Part shown: positions 55,601 through 59,544 of the stretch, piece after piece
Layout of the letters: every line of letters begins with the position of its first letter
Position numbering within the stretch: the first letter of the stretch is position 1
Source of the DNA: Trichobilharzia regenti
Taxonomy: Eukaryota; Platyhelminthes; Trematoda; Strigeidida; Schistosomatidae
NCBI GenBank assembly: GCA_944472135.2
Contig: OX235264.1
Location: forward strand, 81,664,319-81,728,318
Reading direction: 5' to 3'
Length of the DNA stretch: 64,000 nucleotides
Notes under the pieces: generated by a model
Seen by the model: the letters and a program-made list of their open reading frames with translations, nothing else
The model's database searches: none
What the model was told of the DNA's origin: nothing
Translations under genes and position numbers: made by a program

Positions 55601-55801
55601 CTACGCAAAGCCTTTGTTCCCATTTTTCTCACGACCAATATTGGGGACATAAGCATTGACGTAAATTACTGTCCGTCAATTTCGGCTAACAGCCAGCTCT
55701 CACCACAATTCTCCATAGCCATATCATATCGGTGAGGAGTAGGAGGAACAGATATTAATACGAGTGAATTCATGATAATTAAAATCGATCCCGATTTCTA
55801 C

Positions 55802-55842
<41 letters not shown>

Positions 55843-58080
55843 CGCTGACTTATACGGTGAGTTATAAATCATTCACAGTAACCAGTAGTGCCTGCTAACC
55901 AGGCTGAATAGTTGTGGATGACCCGAAGGTCCCTAGGGCAGTCGCAGGTGGAGACTGGCGAAGAGTTTCAGCGCAAAACGAAACACTTGCCGAATGCTCT
56001 CTGGTTCTCAACGGCTTTATAACTGACTACACCTCAGAACGTATTATCCAGATTTTAATAATAATGTCATTTCTTGACATCAGGTAGATTATATTCATCG
56101 CGTTCCAACTGATGAACAGGGATATCAATCTTGAAGTTTCAGTATTGTTGGTGTTGAGTTTCCACAGTGGTGTCACCAGTCTCACGCTTAGCCTTTCCTC
56201 TTTCTCCGGGCTTAGTACCGACTGTAGACTAGGCTATATTTAGAAGAGAAGAGAATCCCGGGCCATGTGCATAATTGGTAAGCATTCAACCGTTCAATCA
56301 TCGGTAAACATTTTTGACGTAGAAATACAGAATACAAAATACTCTAAGAGGTATTAGTTTATACTGTAAACGTTAACAAACACGCAATCTAATTGAAGAC
56401 GATCGCTTCACAGTCACTACTTGTGCACGTCATCATTGCTGGTAATGGCGATTTTATTTAGTCTAGTGATCACTCTTCACAAAGACAGGTGAAAAATGAA
56501 AAAAAAAACATAATGTTGTTGTAACTTTTCCACTACTGACTAATAAAATTAATACATACACACTAATTTCTTTACGACATTAGGCGTTGGAAGGCAATCA
56601 GTGAGGAGATTTAAATAGCGATTATTTATAAGCTGGCAAGGTCATTTGCAACACTTTTAAATATAGCTAATGGGGATGCAATTATTGATTCACATTGGGA
56701 GAGAAATAAAGTTCATAAACATATTTACTAGTTTATAATCAAGCACCTTATTCTTTATCGAAGTGAAAAAATCACCGGAAATCTTTATATGCATGATGTA
56801 TTCAAAGTGAGGCTAGGTGTAAGTGTGAAACTAACAACTAGATTTCAGTGTATCTTCAATTAATTAGTCAATGAATTCGAAATTCCTCCCTGAGTACTTT
56901 AGTTGACTGGAACTTCATGGTTCAGTCAGTGATAAAGTTTCACTTATAGTAAAAACCTATAAGGTGTCACACTGTGGTGAGAGCAGGCTGCTAGCCAATT
57001 GGTAGATATTAATCTACGTCAATGTCTAGGTCACTAATATTGACCGTGAAAAAACATGAACAAGGCTGATTCAACAACCAATCACAGCAAACTTAACGTG
57101 GGCAAATATGATTCGCAGAGAGATGACTCCACTTTCCGAGGTTACCCGAAACAACCAACCAGAAGCCTGCGTTTGTCTACCTAAACAACTAATCAGAAGA
57201 CTGCGTTTGTCTACTTGCATAAGCTATAATAATGTACAGGAAATATATATAAATACGTGTTGATTTCCGTAATAAAACGATCTGTTGCCGGCCCTTGTCT
57301 TCTGTTGTTACAACACTCAGTCATTGTATCGATGAGACAGCAAAAAACAGTTTCTATGACACAATCACACTCGCTAGTTCGAAAAGAATTCAGGGAATTT
57401 CAAGAAAGGAAGAAGGGGGAAAACAGATCAACTTTTCACTACATATTTACACTATCCTATCCATTTTGTATTCTGGGGGAAAAAAACAACATTTTTATGA
57501 TCTATGCACAATTTACTCTGATATTAGTATATCGAACATAAAAACAAAAAACTAGGTGTCTCCATCATCTCCCCACCCTTTCTCTCCTTCCCCCAATTTC
57601 TCGCTCTCTCTTCATCGAGGTGGCAGTAGCAACAGAATGCAGGAGACTAACTGTATTAAGTACAATATACAATAAGTTTTATTGACATTATATATAAATA
57701 GGGTGCATGAACATTCCAGTGAAACTTTATTACCTTCATCAAATGAATTATTTTTCAAACAAAACTACAAATAAGGCAGATTAAAAGGCAGAAGTAAATA
57801 AACAACGGAAACAAGTGACAATTTAAAAAATAAATAAATGAACAGAAAAATAATAATAATTAAAAAAACAACGACAACAAAAATAATCAAAATCTATATT
57901 CCAAAAAAAAACAAAGCTCAAAATTAAACAAAACAAAATAATATTTTTTTACTCACTTGCAGTGAAGTAGATTCTAGTCCGGATTCATCGCAAAACATTG
58001 TCAATTCAGAGCTTTGTTCATTACCAATGAATAAGTCAATTGCAGCTTGACGAGTTATCTCACGAAGACGTAAATAGTAA
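11903..58080 (-). CDS. INPP5F: SAC2/INPP5F-like phosphoinositide phosphatase, C-terminal ten exons (gene overview)
   Basis: Ten minus-strand exons join in consistent phase: 58080-57957, 46221-46118, 37255-37187, 35221-35145, 31029-30806, 24947-24500, 21608-21283, 18537-18399, 16193-15697 and 12706-11903. Together they encode about 936 residues and end in a TGA stop. The first exon resembles the end of a Sac phosphatase domain ([11 protein letters not shown]). The next four resemble the hSac2 domain that follows it in SAC2/INPP5F: a VREERIK... helix, then [24 protein letters not shown] and a [10 protein letters not shown] segment. Known members dephosphorylate phosphatidylinositol 4-phosphate on endosomes, and hSac2 mediates dimerisation. 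The catalytic CX5R motif is not in this window, so the 5' end lies upstream. The tail is Gly-, Asp/Glu- and Ser-rich. Family assignment rests on remembered motif patterns, not an alignment. Boundaries are least certain between 30806 and 24947, where a small exon could be missed. Confidence 0.7.
13151..13776. mobile_element. Compound HHR-SINE: inverted 5' part plus more than one unit
   Basis: The insertion is flanked by an 8-bp duplication TATCATTT (13143-13150, 13777-13784) in a Penelope-like element. Its left ~115 bp is the inverted tail/hammerhead. It then runs forward through B box, hammerhead (13291-13341), tail and body, a second head, a second hammerhead (13671-13723) and tail. The repeat period is 384 bp (13366 to 13750). 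Confidence 0.75.
13671..13723 (+). ncRNA. Hammerhead-like segment
   Basis: AUACUG pairs with CAGUAC as stem I. The core reads GCGAUGA instead of CUGAUGA, and GAUGAAAC keeps the GAAA. The cleavage triplet GUC is intact. Probably inactive. Confidence 0.45.
14455..15245 (+). mobile_element. RTE-B fragment split by a nested copy
   Basis: Plus-strand RTE-B C-terminal sequence ([16 protein letters not shown]) is interrupted at 14706 and resumes at 15021. The continuation matches 33890-34080 of the full-length element. The interrupting piece is the minus-strand copy 14707-15020. Confidence 0.75.
14707..15020 (-). mobile_element. RTE-B 3' copy nested in RTE-B
   Basis: This 314-bp 5'-truncated insertion has an ATAATAAT tail and a 9-bp target duplication TGCAAATCT at 14698-14706 and 15021-15029. 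It retains the segment encoding the [16 protein letters not shown] end of the RTE-B frame. Confidence 0.85.
15425..15667 (+). mobile_element. RTE-B 3' fragment next to exon i
   Basis: It carries the conserved segment around [18 protein letters not shown] and ends with CCCATGTTCCACTC about 30 bp from the donor of SAC2-like exon i. Confidence 0.65.
15697..16193 (-). CDS. INPP5F: SAC2-like exon i: acidic tail
   Basis: Acceptor AATACCAG is at 16195-16194 and donor AGC|GTGAGT is at 15696. After [13 protein letters not shown] comes a long Asp/Glu-rich run (about 16010-16120) and then a Ser-rich segment with [14 protein letters not shown] later part reads [20 protein letters not shown]. Acidic Ser-rich patches of this kind are plausible casein kinase 2 sites, which is an inference. 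An RTE-B 3' end stops about 30 bp past the donor. Confidence 0.65.
16263..16565 (+). mobile_element. Penelope-like GIY-YIG fragment
   Basis: Remnants in the plus strand ([18 protein letters not shown], and [13 protein letters not shown] in a shifted frame) parallel the copies at 39420 and 53640. It is followed by a CA repeat. Confidence 0.55.
16703..17130 (+). mobile_element. RTE-B 5' fragment
   Basis: The 5' UTR and first endonuclease residues ([19 protein letters not shown], about 17020) closely match 31403-31790. The element stops near 17130, so the 3' part is missing. This is unusual, since most copies are 5'-truncated. Confidence 0.75.
17450..17815 (+). mobile_element. Solo-LTR-like unit, family L
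   Basis: A 366-bp unit starting TGTCGGGG and ending GTTACA. It has a TATA-like motif (TGTATATAAAAAT), AATAAACGATCTG near the 3' end and a CTTGTCTTCTGTCGTTACA terminus. No internal coding region adjoins. Confidence 0.65.
18399..18537 (-). CDS. INPP5F: SAC2-like exon h
   Basis: This short exon (139 bp) is supported by a strong donor, GCAG|GTGAGG (18398), an open frame, and phase agreement on both sides. It encodes [18 protein letters not shown], then a charged stretch ending EPDSEIA, plus one base that forms an Asp codon with exon i. An acceptor nine bases downstream (start 18528) also keeps the frame. The sequence is low in conserved features, so the call rests on splicing logic. Confidence 0.55.
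19462..19497. repeat. (TA)n array
   Basis: 18 units before a SINE-C copy. Confidence 0.95.
19507..19666 (-). mobile_element. SINE-C copy
   Basis: The tRNA-like head is related to SINE-A (B box AGTTCGATCCCC on the minus strand), but the tail (CATACTTCTACCAAATATAC) is different and shared with 22727. It follows a TA array. Confidence 0.65.
19667..21282. other. Intron g-h sequence without recognised elements
   Basis: Short open frames (for example at 20196 and 20859) lack splice context or motifs. No repeat family of this window is seen. Confidence 0.45.
21283..21608 (-). CDS. INPP5F: SAC2-like exon g, with a probable GC donor
   Basis: Acceptor TTCATCACCAG is at 21610-21609. The exon completes the Gly codon of exon f and encodes a basic/polar segment: [19 protein letters not shown], a [18 protein letters not shown] patch, and [10 protein letters not shown] at its end. 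The downstream splice site reads AAG|GCAAGT, the classic GC-donor context. Using GC leaves phase 0, which fits exon h. The GT two bases into the GC intron (GGCAA|GTTTTC) would put exon h out of frame. Confidence 0.65.
21776..22108 (-). mobile_element. RTE-B 3' copy
   Basis: A 5'-truncated minus-strand copy with an AAT-type tail (forward ATTATTATT at 21776). It encodes [19 protein letters not shown] and is very similar to the copies at 14707 and 61577, so it is probably a young insertion. Confidence 0.8.
22330..22468 (-). mobile_element. Degenerate SINE-A
   Basis: Scattered co-linear matches to the body and the AAGGTTAAGGAGTGCGTTAG segment. Confidence 0.35.
22727..22900 (-). mobile_element. 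SINE-C copy
   Basis: Head with an intact A box (TGGCACAGCGGTTATGA) and B box (GGTTCGATCCC) on the minus strand. The tail matches the copy at 19507. Confidence 0.7.
23781..24003 (+). mobile_element. SINE-A variant
   Basis: Head ACGTCGGTGGTACGGAGGTA with an altered B box (AGTTCGATCTCC). The body and 3' end follow the SINE-A plan. Confidence 0.65.
24500..24947 (-). CDS. INPP5F: SAC2-like exon f: glycine-rich insert and hSac2 end
   Basis: Acceptor TTATTGAACAG is at 24949-24948 and donor ATTG|GTAAGC is at 24499. The exon reads [20 protein letters not shown], then a polar stretch, a Gly/Ala/Val low-complexity run (about 24685-24765), and [20 protein letters not shown] followed by [20 protein letters not shown]. 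The last part resembles the 'FHTLRAV..P--D---L' end of hSac2. The Gly run is expansion-prone. The exon ends with one base of a Gly codon, completed by exon g. Confidence 0.65.
24994..25023. repeat. (GAT)n array
   Basis: About 10 GAT/ATG units in the intron just upstream of SAC2-like exon f. Confidence 0.9.
25509..25690 (-). mobile_element. HHR-SINE copy, diverged
   Basis: Minus-strand tail, hammerhead-like segment (CAGUCCCAGAAUAGGACUAAA) and a decayed tRNA-like head. Confidence 0.55.
25733..26180 (+). mobile_element. RTE-A 5' UTR fragment
   Basis: The stretch 25940-26170 closely matches the 5' UTR of the element at 46690-46920. The upstream part (from CTACCTTGACGTGGTGGTC, about 25760) extends beyond the start of that copy and probably represents the true 5' end. 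No endonuclease sequence follows. Instead it joins a hammerhead SINE tail. Confidence 0.7.
26190..26258 (+). mobile_element. HHR-SINE tail fragment
   Basis: GAGCTGTCCGGTACTCTCTGG followed by the SINE tail (ATGATCTCTTCAGCTGACAT), fused directly behind an RTE-A 5' UTR fragment. Confidence 0.5.
26841..27070 (-). mobile_element. SINE-A copy
   Basis: A complete minus-strand unit. The tRNA-like head ends at 27070 (GTGCGTCGGTGGCACAGCGG on the minus strand). Confidence 0.82.
27071..28605. other. Upstream region of KYNU
   Basis: Should contain the KYNU promoter. No convincing TATA-initiator pair could be chosen. A 67-codon open frame at 28337-28540 ends before the gene and has no recognisable function. 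Confidence 0.45.
28118..28158. repeat. (TTG)n array upstream of KYNU
   Basis: Interrupted TTG/TTGTT repeats about 450 bp before the kynureninase start. Confidence 0.85.
28606..30112 (+). CDS. KYNU: Kynureninase, intronless, two single-base frame breaks
   Basis: Kynureninase is a PLP enzyme of tryptophan catabolism that cleaves kynurenine and 3-hydroxykynurenine to anthranilate or 3-hydroxyanthranilate plus alanine. The ATG at 28606 starts [11 protein letters not shown]. Family motifs follow in order: [60 protein letters not shown] with the cofactor Asp and His, WCSYKYLNG with the PLP lysine, [14 protein letters not shown], and [16 protein letters not shown] near the C terminus. About 502 residues are implied, slightly longer than the usual 465 or so because of an Asn-rich insert. 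The frame breaks at 29426-29428 and 29849-29852. Each is explained by one missing base in a short G or A run, and motifs resume immediately, so sequencing error is more likely than decay. The gene has no introns and lies inside an intron of the SAC2-like gene on the opposite strand. Confidence 0.9.
30144..30149 (+). promoter_or_regulatory. KYNU polyadenylation signal
   Basis: A canonical AATAAA lies 31 bases after the kynureninase stop codon. A second candidate lies near 30178. This short 3' UTR suggests a functional transcription unit. Confidence 0.6.
30806..31029 (-). CDS. INPP5F: SAC2-like exon e: end of hSac2 core and Ser/Asn-rich linker
   Basis: Acceptor GTTTCAG is at 31031-31030. The exon begins [20 protein letters not shown], matching the 'GPEP-IF-K-KF--MRLHY' pattern of hSac2, and then enters a polar linker ([14 protein letters not shown]...). 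The donor is uncertain. AAT|GTAAAC at 30805 keeps phase 0 with exon f, and an earlier CCT|GTGAAG would also keep phase. A further small exon between e and f cannot be excluded. Confidence 0.65.
31403..34397 (+). mobile_element. RTE-B non-LTR retrotransposon, full length but decayed
   Basis: The element is flanked by an 8-bp target duplication TTTCCTCT (31395-31402 and 34398-34405). The 5' UTR (31403-31550) is followed by endonuclease remnants ([12 protein letters not shown] near 31690, [10 protein letters not shown] near 32310), reverse transcriptase remnants (FIDFEKAFD near 33240) and a C-terminal region ([15 protein letters not shown] near 33660; RWRWIGH near 34140). Many stops and frameshifts make it inactive. 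It ends GAAGCCCTATGTTCCACT plus an AAT-rich tail. This resembles the schistosome SR2-type RTE family, a cautious identification. It sits in the intron between SAC2-like exons d and e. Confidence 0.85.
34406..36104. other. Intron sequence around exon d
   Basis: Apart from the exon at 35145-35221, only AT-rich DNA is seen. Confidence 0.5.
35145..35221 (-). CDS. INPP5F: SAC2-like exon d: hSac2 core
   Basis: This 77-bp exon has acceptor GATTTTTAG (35223-35222) and donor TTCG|GTATGT (35144). It encodes [19 protein letters not shown] and then IEKLEF, followed by a split Gly codon. The 'IPLE-IEKLEFG' strand is the most recognisable hSac2 signature in the gene. Confidence 0.75.
36105..36515 (+). mobile_element. 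HHR-SINE copy
   Basis: Starts in the tail sequence, continues through body, tRNA-like head (GTGGCTGAATGGTCTACGAG near 36310; B box GAGTTCGAACCCC near 36368), decayed hammerhead and a second tail. More than unit length. Confidence 0.65.
37187..37255 (-). CDS. INPP5F: SAC2-like exon c: hSac2 core
   Basis: This 69-bp exon lies between acceptor TTTCACAG (37257-37256) and donor CAA|GTAAGT (37186). It completes the Glu codon of exon b, reads [20 protein letters not shown] and FI, and ends with two bases of a Lys codon. The 'ALVTDK.L' strand is typical of the PH-like core of hSac2. Its phase agrees with both neighbours. Confidence 0.72.
37690..38580 (+). mobile_element. Penelope-like linker and GIY-YIG fragment
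   Basis: The frame holds [16 protein letters not shown] and [19 protein letters not shown] (pre-nuclease linker). After frameshifts comes [19 protein letters not shown], with the Glu-Ala pair of the nuclease tail. The central YIG core is poorly preserved. Confidence 0.65.
39420..39739 (+). mobile_element. Penelope-like GIY-YIG fragment
   Basis: [29 protein letters not shown] and [20 protein letters not shown] match the copy at 53400-53830 and that at 16263. Confidence 0.65.
39740..40190 (-). mobile_element. RTE-B internal fragment
   Basis: Minus-strand reverse transcriptase C-terminal remnant ([40 protein letters not shown]). It abuts a Penelope-like fragment on its lower side. Confidence 0.65.
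40258..40301. repeat. (TA)n array
   Basis: About 22 units, just before the candidate LTR. Confidence 0.95.
40334..40777 (+). mobile_element. Candidate LTR with adjoining leader
   Basis: TGTGACC...CGTAACA bounds, followed at once by ATTTGGCGACGGGGAAAAC, which resembles the start of gypsy-type leaders. No coding region follows. Confidence 0.35.
40990..41660 (-). mobile_element. Penelope-like RT N-terminal fragment
   Basis: The minus-strand frame 41454-41185 contains [20 protein letters not shown], then [12 protein letters not shown] and [11 protein letters not shown]. This is the 'PDKG--VVIM----Y' block that opens Penelope-like reverse transcriptases. Downstream lies the repeat also found at 4050-4255. 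41460-41660 probably continues upstream but is broken. Confidence 0.7.
42054..42107. repeat. (TA)n array
   Basis: About 27 uninterrupted units. Confidence 0.95.
42552..42858 (-). mobile_element. RTE-B 3' copy
   Basis: Begins (on the minus strand) at about 42858 and ends at the CTATGTTCCTCTAGGAACTA 3' terminus. More diverged than the copy at 21776. Confidence 0.7.
43250..43313. repeat. (TA)n then (AG)n compound array
   Basis: TA units run to 43289, followed by AG units to 43313. SINE-A starts immediately after. Confidence 0.95.
43314..43548 (+). mobile_element. SINE-A copy
   Basis: tRNA-like head (GCGTCGGTGGCACAGCAGTT; B box GGTTCGATCCCC), body (AGAGGAAAGGTCGGGCATGA) and 3' end (GAAGCCCTATGCTCCACTGG). 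It is directly preceded by TA and AG arrays. Confidence 0.8.
43597..43856. mobile_element. HHR-SINE inverted pair
   Basis: A minus-strand hammerhead end (43597-43728) is joined head to head with a plus-strand one (43728-43856). The minus segment at 43665-43714 reads CUGACGA...GAGUCC...AGGACGAAAC. This mirrors the layout at 13151-13432. Confidence 0.65.
44258..44436 (+). mobile_element. SINE-A copy lacking its head
   Basis: Body (GTAAAGAGGGAAGGTTGAGT) and 3' end are present, the tRNA-like head is missing. Confidence 0.65.
44437..45299. other. AT-rich intron DNA
   Basis: No element recognised. Confidence 0.5.
45300..46093 (+). mobile_element. RTE-B 3' fragment next to exon b
   Basis: Encodes remnants such as [13 protein letters not shown] and ends with a diverged copy of the 3' terminus. 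It lies 25 bp from SAC2-like exon b. Confidence 0.65.
46118..46221 (-). CDS. INPP5F: SAC2-like exon b: start of hSac2 domain
   Basis: This 104-bp exon has an acceptor (TTCCTAG) at 46223-46222 and a donor (TGA|GTAAGT) at 46117. It starts in phase 0 directly after exon a and reads [19 protein letters not shown], then [10 protein letters not shown], ending with two bases of a Glu codon completed by exon c. The pattern matches the helical start of hSac2 domains. An RTE-B fragment ends about 25 bp downstream of the donor. Confidence 0.72.
46606..46672. repeat. (TA)n array
   Basis: About 33 TA units, the longest in the window, directly before the 5' end of the RTE-A element. Confidence 0.95.
46940..48553 (+). 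CDS. RTE-A endonuclease part
   Basis: This frame encodes an exonuclease-endonuclease-phosphatase fold, the target-nicking domain of non-LTR retrotransposons. Visible catalytic motifs in order are [38 protein letters not shown] and TDHALV. A linker with basic and helical segments follows ([19 protein letters not shown]). The true frame leaves this ORF near 48520, where one A is apparently missing. The run-on [11 protein letters not shown] at the end is therefore spurious. The start codon is not certain because the 5' UTR is open in this frame for some distance. Confidence 0.88.
   Translation: MSSSSSLLPCLPPTDATPLLDGSSLPLHSVSTKNDESQKTTTDSLLKPRHQFHIGAFNVRTLCQIGQQASLAKTLASRAIDVCCVSETRIQDPSVVIHLTPPGQQDESSKFTLRVSGDATASSRGLAGVGIALSTRAEKTLLDWIPVDSRMCAVRLNGSVRRRKDCTTRRCLFVISAYAPTDCSSDETKDEFYQKLSSLVRKAKRSDIVVLAGDFNAQVGKLCQSEKDVGGTYGVPCQRTDNGDRLLQFCSDNHLFLVSTNFKHKERHCLTWRPPSSNQRWTQIDHIAISYRWRGSVGDCRSFWNTCVDTDHALVRARVCLRLNGRRKQLAVKPSRPQLDQETKSLFEEELAKRISEFDSCAHPGEAWKNIQSAIDTAVKAVNKANPKVSKNHWISTASSELIDARRLIPASSEFNEERKLHKRKLTKSLRKDREQWWVTKAKEMEKASAIGNTRQLFRLITESGGRRQFISETISEKNGSLISSQDRRLERWKEHFEEQFNLPTATLNLPAIHHTPEWDIDTGPPSVVRLQKLSVI
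48493..49407 (+). CDS. RTE-A reverse transcriptase part
   Basis: Reverse transcriptase motifs are all present: [47 protein letters not shown], catalytic motif [13 protein letters not shown], motif [15 protein letters not shown], motif C YADDIVLL with the Asp pair, and the thumb-proximal CKMLL. The first few residues of the open frame are out-of-frame carry-over; the domain joins the endonuclease part near 48523. A second shift at about 49386, in the GACTGG run, moves the frame to the next segment. Confidence 0.9.
   Translation: MGYRHWSAVCSEVTKAISNLKRGKAAGPDGIIPEVFKYGGDILVCRLTEVLGKVWESETVPSDWGKSLIIPIFKKGNKSSCDNHRGISLTNIVSKILGSVIMHRLSRTREEQTRENQAGFRPGRGCIDHIFTLRQILEHRHTFRRPTIVIFLDLKAAFDSVDRKVLWQCLTVKGVPRKYIALIKALYSNSRSRVRAYGELSSELVTTSGVRQGCPLSPFLFNFIIDMLMEVSLTERNDLGIDLLPGNNLMDLEYADDIVLLGEDADKMQSLLNTLSSNLRMFGMRFAPTKCKMLLQDWTTSTLT
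49407..50006 (+). CDS. RTE-A C-terminal region
   Basis: This is a continuation of the RTE protein after the reverse transcriptase: [43 protein letters not shown] and [11 protein letters not shown]. This region is typical of RTE elements and may aid RNA binding, which is not proven. The ORF stop is caused by a third shift near 49990. In the next frame the protein continues [19 protein letters not shown] to a stop near 50090, matching the related fragment at 59545-60163. Confidence 0.8.
   Translation: MIGSEVIEHVDHFTYLGSCISTNGLIGDEISARIRKARAAFADLHHLWRRRDIRLSTKGRVYCSSVRSVLLYGSETWPIRVEDMKRLTAFDHRCLRSLSHVRWFNKVSNVDVRRRVLGKEGKSIDEAIKLHRLRWLGHVLRMPNHRLPRRALLADIGSGWKRASGGQTKTWPHQSMKSLTVKLSQVGRCRLPGLGPSGL
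50650..51088 (+). mobile_element. RTE-B 3' copy
   Basis: 5'-truncated. It retains [20 protein letters not shown] and the CCCTATGTTCCACTAGGAAC terminus, followed by an AAT repeat tail that abuts a SINE-A copy. Confidence 0.75.
51090..51275 (-). mobile_element. SINE-A copy, damaged head
   Basis: The minus-strand 3' end and body are intact. The B box region is altered (GTTCGACCG) and the rest is lost. It abuts the RTE-B copy at 50650. Confidence 0.65.
51640..51990 (+). mobile_element. Penelope-like 3' UTR fragment
   Basis: Matches 830-1130 over the CACTCAACT...CAATAATAG...TAGCCTCTGAAGATGA series. No coding sequence precedes it. Confidence 0.55.
52533..52830 (-). mobile_element. LTR-like unit, family D
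   Basis: 298 bp. Begins TGTGATGTGTGTGCTACTG, has a 10-bp-stem hairpin (CTACTGATAA/TTATCAGTAG), a TATAAAGAG box and AATAAACATATCC, and ends CTTGTCTTCTGTTGCTACA. Confidence 0.6.
53205..54600 (-). mobile_element. Penelope-like element with GIY-YIG domain and inverted flank
   Basis: Minus-strand reading gives [20 protein letters not shown] (late reverse transcriptase), an Asn/Asp-rich linker, [10 protein letters not shown], then [20 protein letters not shown] and [21 protein letters not shown] small insertion near 53825 shifts the frame. The final ~260 bp (53205-53470) is repeated in inverted orientation at 54355-54597 on the 5' side. Confidence 0.8.
54675..54702. repeat. (TA)n array
   Basis: About 14 units upstream of the Penelope-like element's inverted flank. 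Confidence 0.9.
54703..55394. other. AT-rich intron DNA
   Basis: A 73-codon minus-strand open frame at 55103-55324 has no motif or splice support. Confidence 0.5.
55395..55727 (-). mobile_element. Solo-LTR-like unit, family L
   Basis: A minus-strand copy, with AATAAAGGATCTGTTGCC and a CTTGTCTTCTGTTGTTACA end. It is head to head with the copy at 56965. Confidence 0.62.
55804..55841. repeat. (TA)n array
   Basis: About 19 units between LTR-like unit 55395 and the degenerate SINEs. Confidence 0.95.
55885..56035 (+). mobile_element. Degenerate HHR-SINE
   Basis: Weak match: AAACGAAACACTTGCCGAATG, then a CTCTCTGGTTCTCAACGGCT tail. Confidence 0.35.
56130..56312 (-). mobile_element. Degenerate SINE-A
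   Basis: A weak but co-linear match to body and head (CTTTCCTCTTTCTCCGGGCT; GAATCCCGGGCCATGTGCAT). Confidence 0.4.
56965..57312 (+). mobile_element. Solo-LTR-like unit, family L
   Basis: 348 bp, TGTCACAC...GTTACA, with ATATATAAATAC and AATAAAACGATCTG. It aligns with 17450-17815. Confidence 0.68.
57957..58080 (-). CDS. INPP5F: SAC2-like exon a: end of Sac domain
   Basis: This is a 124-bp exon. The acceptor (...AATACACAG) is at 58082-58081 and a strong donor (CAA|GTGAGT) is at 57956. It needs one base from an upstream exon and then reads 41 codons starting [20 protein letters not shown]. That is the 'RQA-IDL--G' pattern at the end of Sac domains of the SAC2 type. It is the most 5' exon found. 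A hammerhead SINE begins only about 48 bp upstream in the preceding intron. Confidence 0.7.
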
Positions 58081-58127
58081 CTGTGTATTGAAGAATTGCC
58101 CAAAAATAGATAATTTTTTGAAAAATA

Positions 58128-58567
58128 CTGATATCAATCCATGATCAACTCGTAAAAACAAAACAAACCCTTACAAACCAAACTATAGAAAATTAATCTG
58201 ATGCTCGCTAATGACTTGCTACAGGTCGGAGTTTCCTGAGTTCTAGTGAGAAGTCGTGACCAGCGAGGAGGTCCAATTAGATGTCACGTGTGTGGATGGA
58301 TGTCCCACCAACGACAATGGTTGGCGTCGCGCTAAAACACGAATTGGTAGAAGTTAGAATTCATGGGTTGGCCATTGAATCGGGTCCCAGTGGCTGAATG
58401 GTATACGAGCTCGCTGGCCTTGTACCCGGAAGGTGCCGGGTTCGAACCCTGGTAGTGGGTGAGTACTGCGAATGATTCCCAAACTACGATGAAACAGCAG
58501 CTGTCCAGTACTCCCTGTTTGTTTTTAATGGTTCTCTAACTGATATCAATCCGTGATCAACTCGTAA
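58128..58567 (+). mobile_element. HHR-SINE, more than one unit
   Basis: Tail (58128), body, tRNA-like head (CCAGTGGCTGAATGGTATAC near 58387; B box GGTTCGAACCC near 58439), hammerhead (58461-58513) and a second tail (58540). The direct-repeat period is 412 bp. Confidence 0.75.
58461..58513 (+). ncRNA. Hammerhead-like segment
   Basis: A perfect 8-bp stem I, GAGUACUG with CAGUACUC, encloses a core reading CGAAUGA (ideal CUGAUGA), then UCCCAAACUACGAUGAAAC and the CUGUC cleavage site. Mutated core, likely inactive. Confidence 0.5.
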
Positions 58568-58936
58568 AAAGAAAGAAAGGAGAACAAACATGAAATGAGT
58601 TCAGATGTTATTTTTTTCCTTTTGTCCTTCCAAAGGAGGAATATTTTGTCCATCAGATAAATTTATGTGAACCGGGAATTTCAAATTACAGATTTGATTA
58701 GCACTGGCACTTTCATGCCTAGTTAGTTATATACACACTGAATTATAAATTTGATGATACAGTTGATGTGTCAAAGTTAAATGAATGCATTTATTTGAAA
58801 TCCTATTTCAAGTGTTATAAAAAAAATACAATAAATATTCATTGAGACTAATTTTCTCCTTTGTGTTCTCAACAATTTATGTGATACTATTAATGTGTCA
58901 CCGTTATCATCCTTGTGATAGAATGTTCGATACAGT

Positions 58937-59176
58937 TTTTTTTCCTTCACGTTCCCCAGTGGAACATAGGGCGGCTTTAAGCTAATGGCTTGAATTTTCT
59001 GTAGCAGTGTTTAGTTTTTACAGGATGGGTTTGCTAGCCTCATGCCCAACCTTTCCTCTTTTTACCAGCATTATTTCTGGCTCAGCGAGGTAAAGGAGTT
59101 AGTCGGTGGCCGAGGATCGAACCCCGGACCATGTGCATGGTCGGTGAGCGTTTTAACCGCTATAGCACCGACGCAC
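58937..59176 (-). mobile_element. SINE-A copy with 12-bp target duplication
   Basis: A complete minus-strand unit flanked by GTTCGATACAGT at 58925-58936 and 59177-59188. Confidence 0.88.
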
Positions 59177-59544
59177 GTTCGATACAGTAAAGAACAGATA
59201 AAGTGTTACTGATTGATTGGCAGTCATTTTGAGCACAAATTATTATTCCGAATCTCATATCACAGCCATTCAAATACAATGTTGACGGCGAATTCATTCC
59301 ACTGAAATTAAGGTGAATTTTTTTCAAATATCAAATAATCCCATCACTTATCCATCAGTCGAGCTCTCATTACTGACTAACCCTTCAAATTGAATTTCGT
59401 CAGGGTCTAGTGTAAATTTTTGGCTACAAGGAATTATTAATTCAACCGTAGCACAGTCAGTCATTGATTATACTGAGTGATCGATTTATGGTGTATAATG
59501 TGGATTAAGAAAACTAGAACTGAGCTCGAACCCTGATGAGATTC

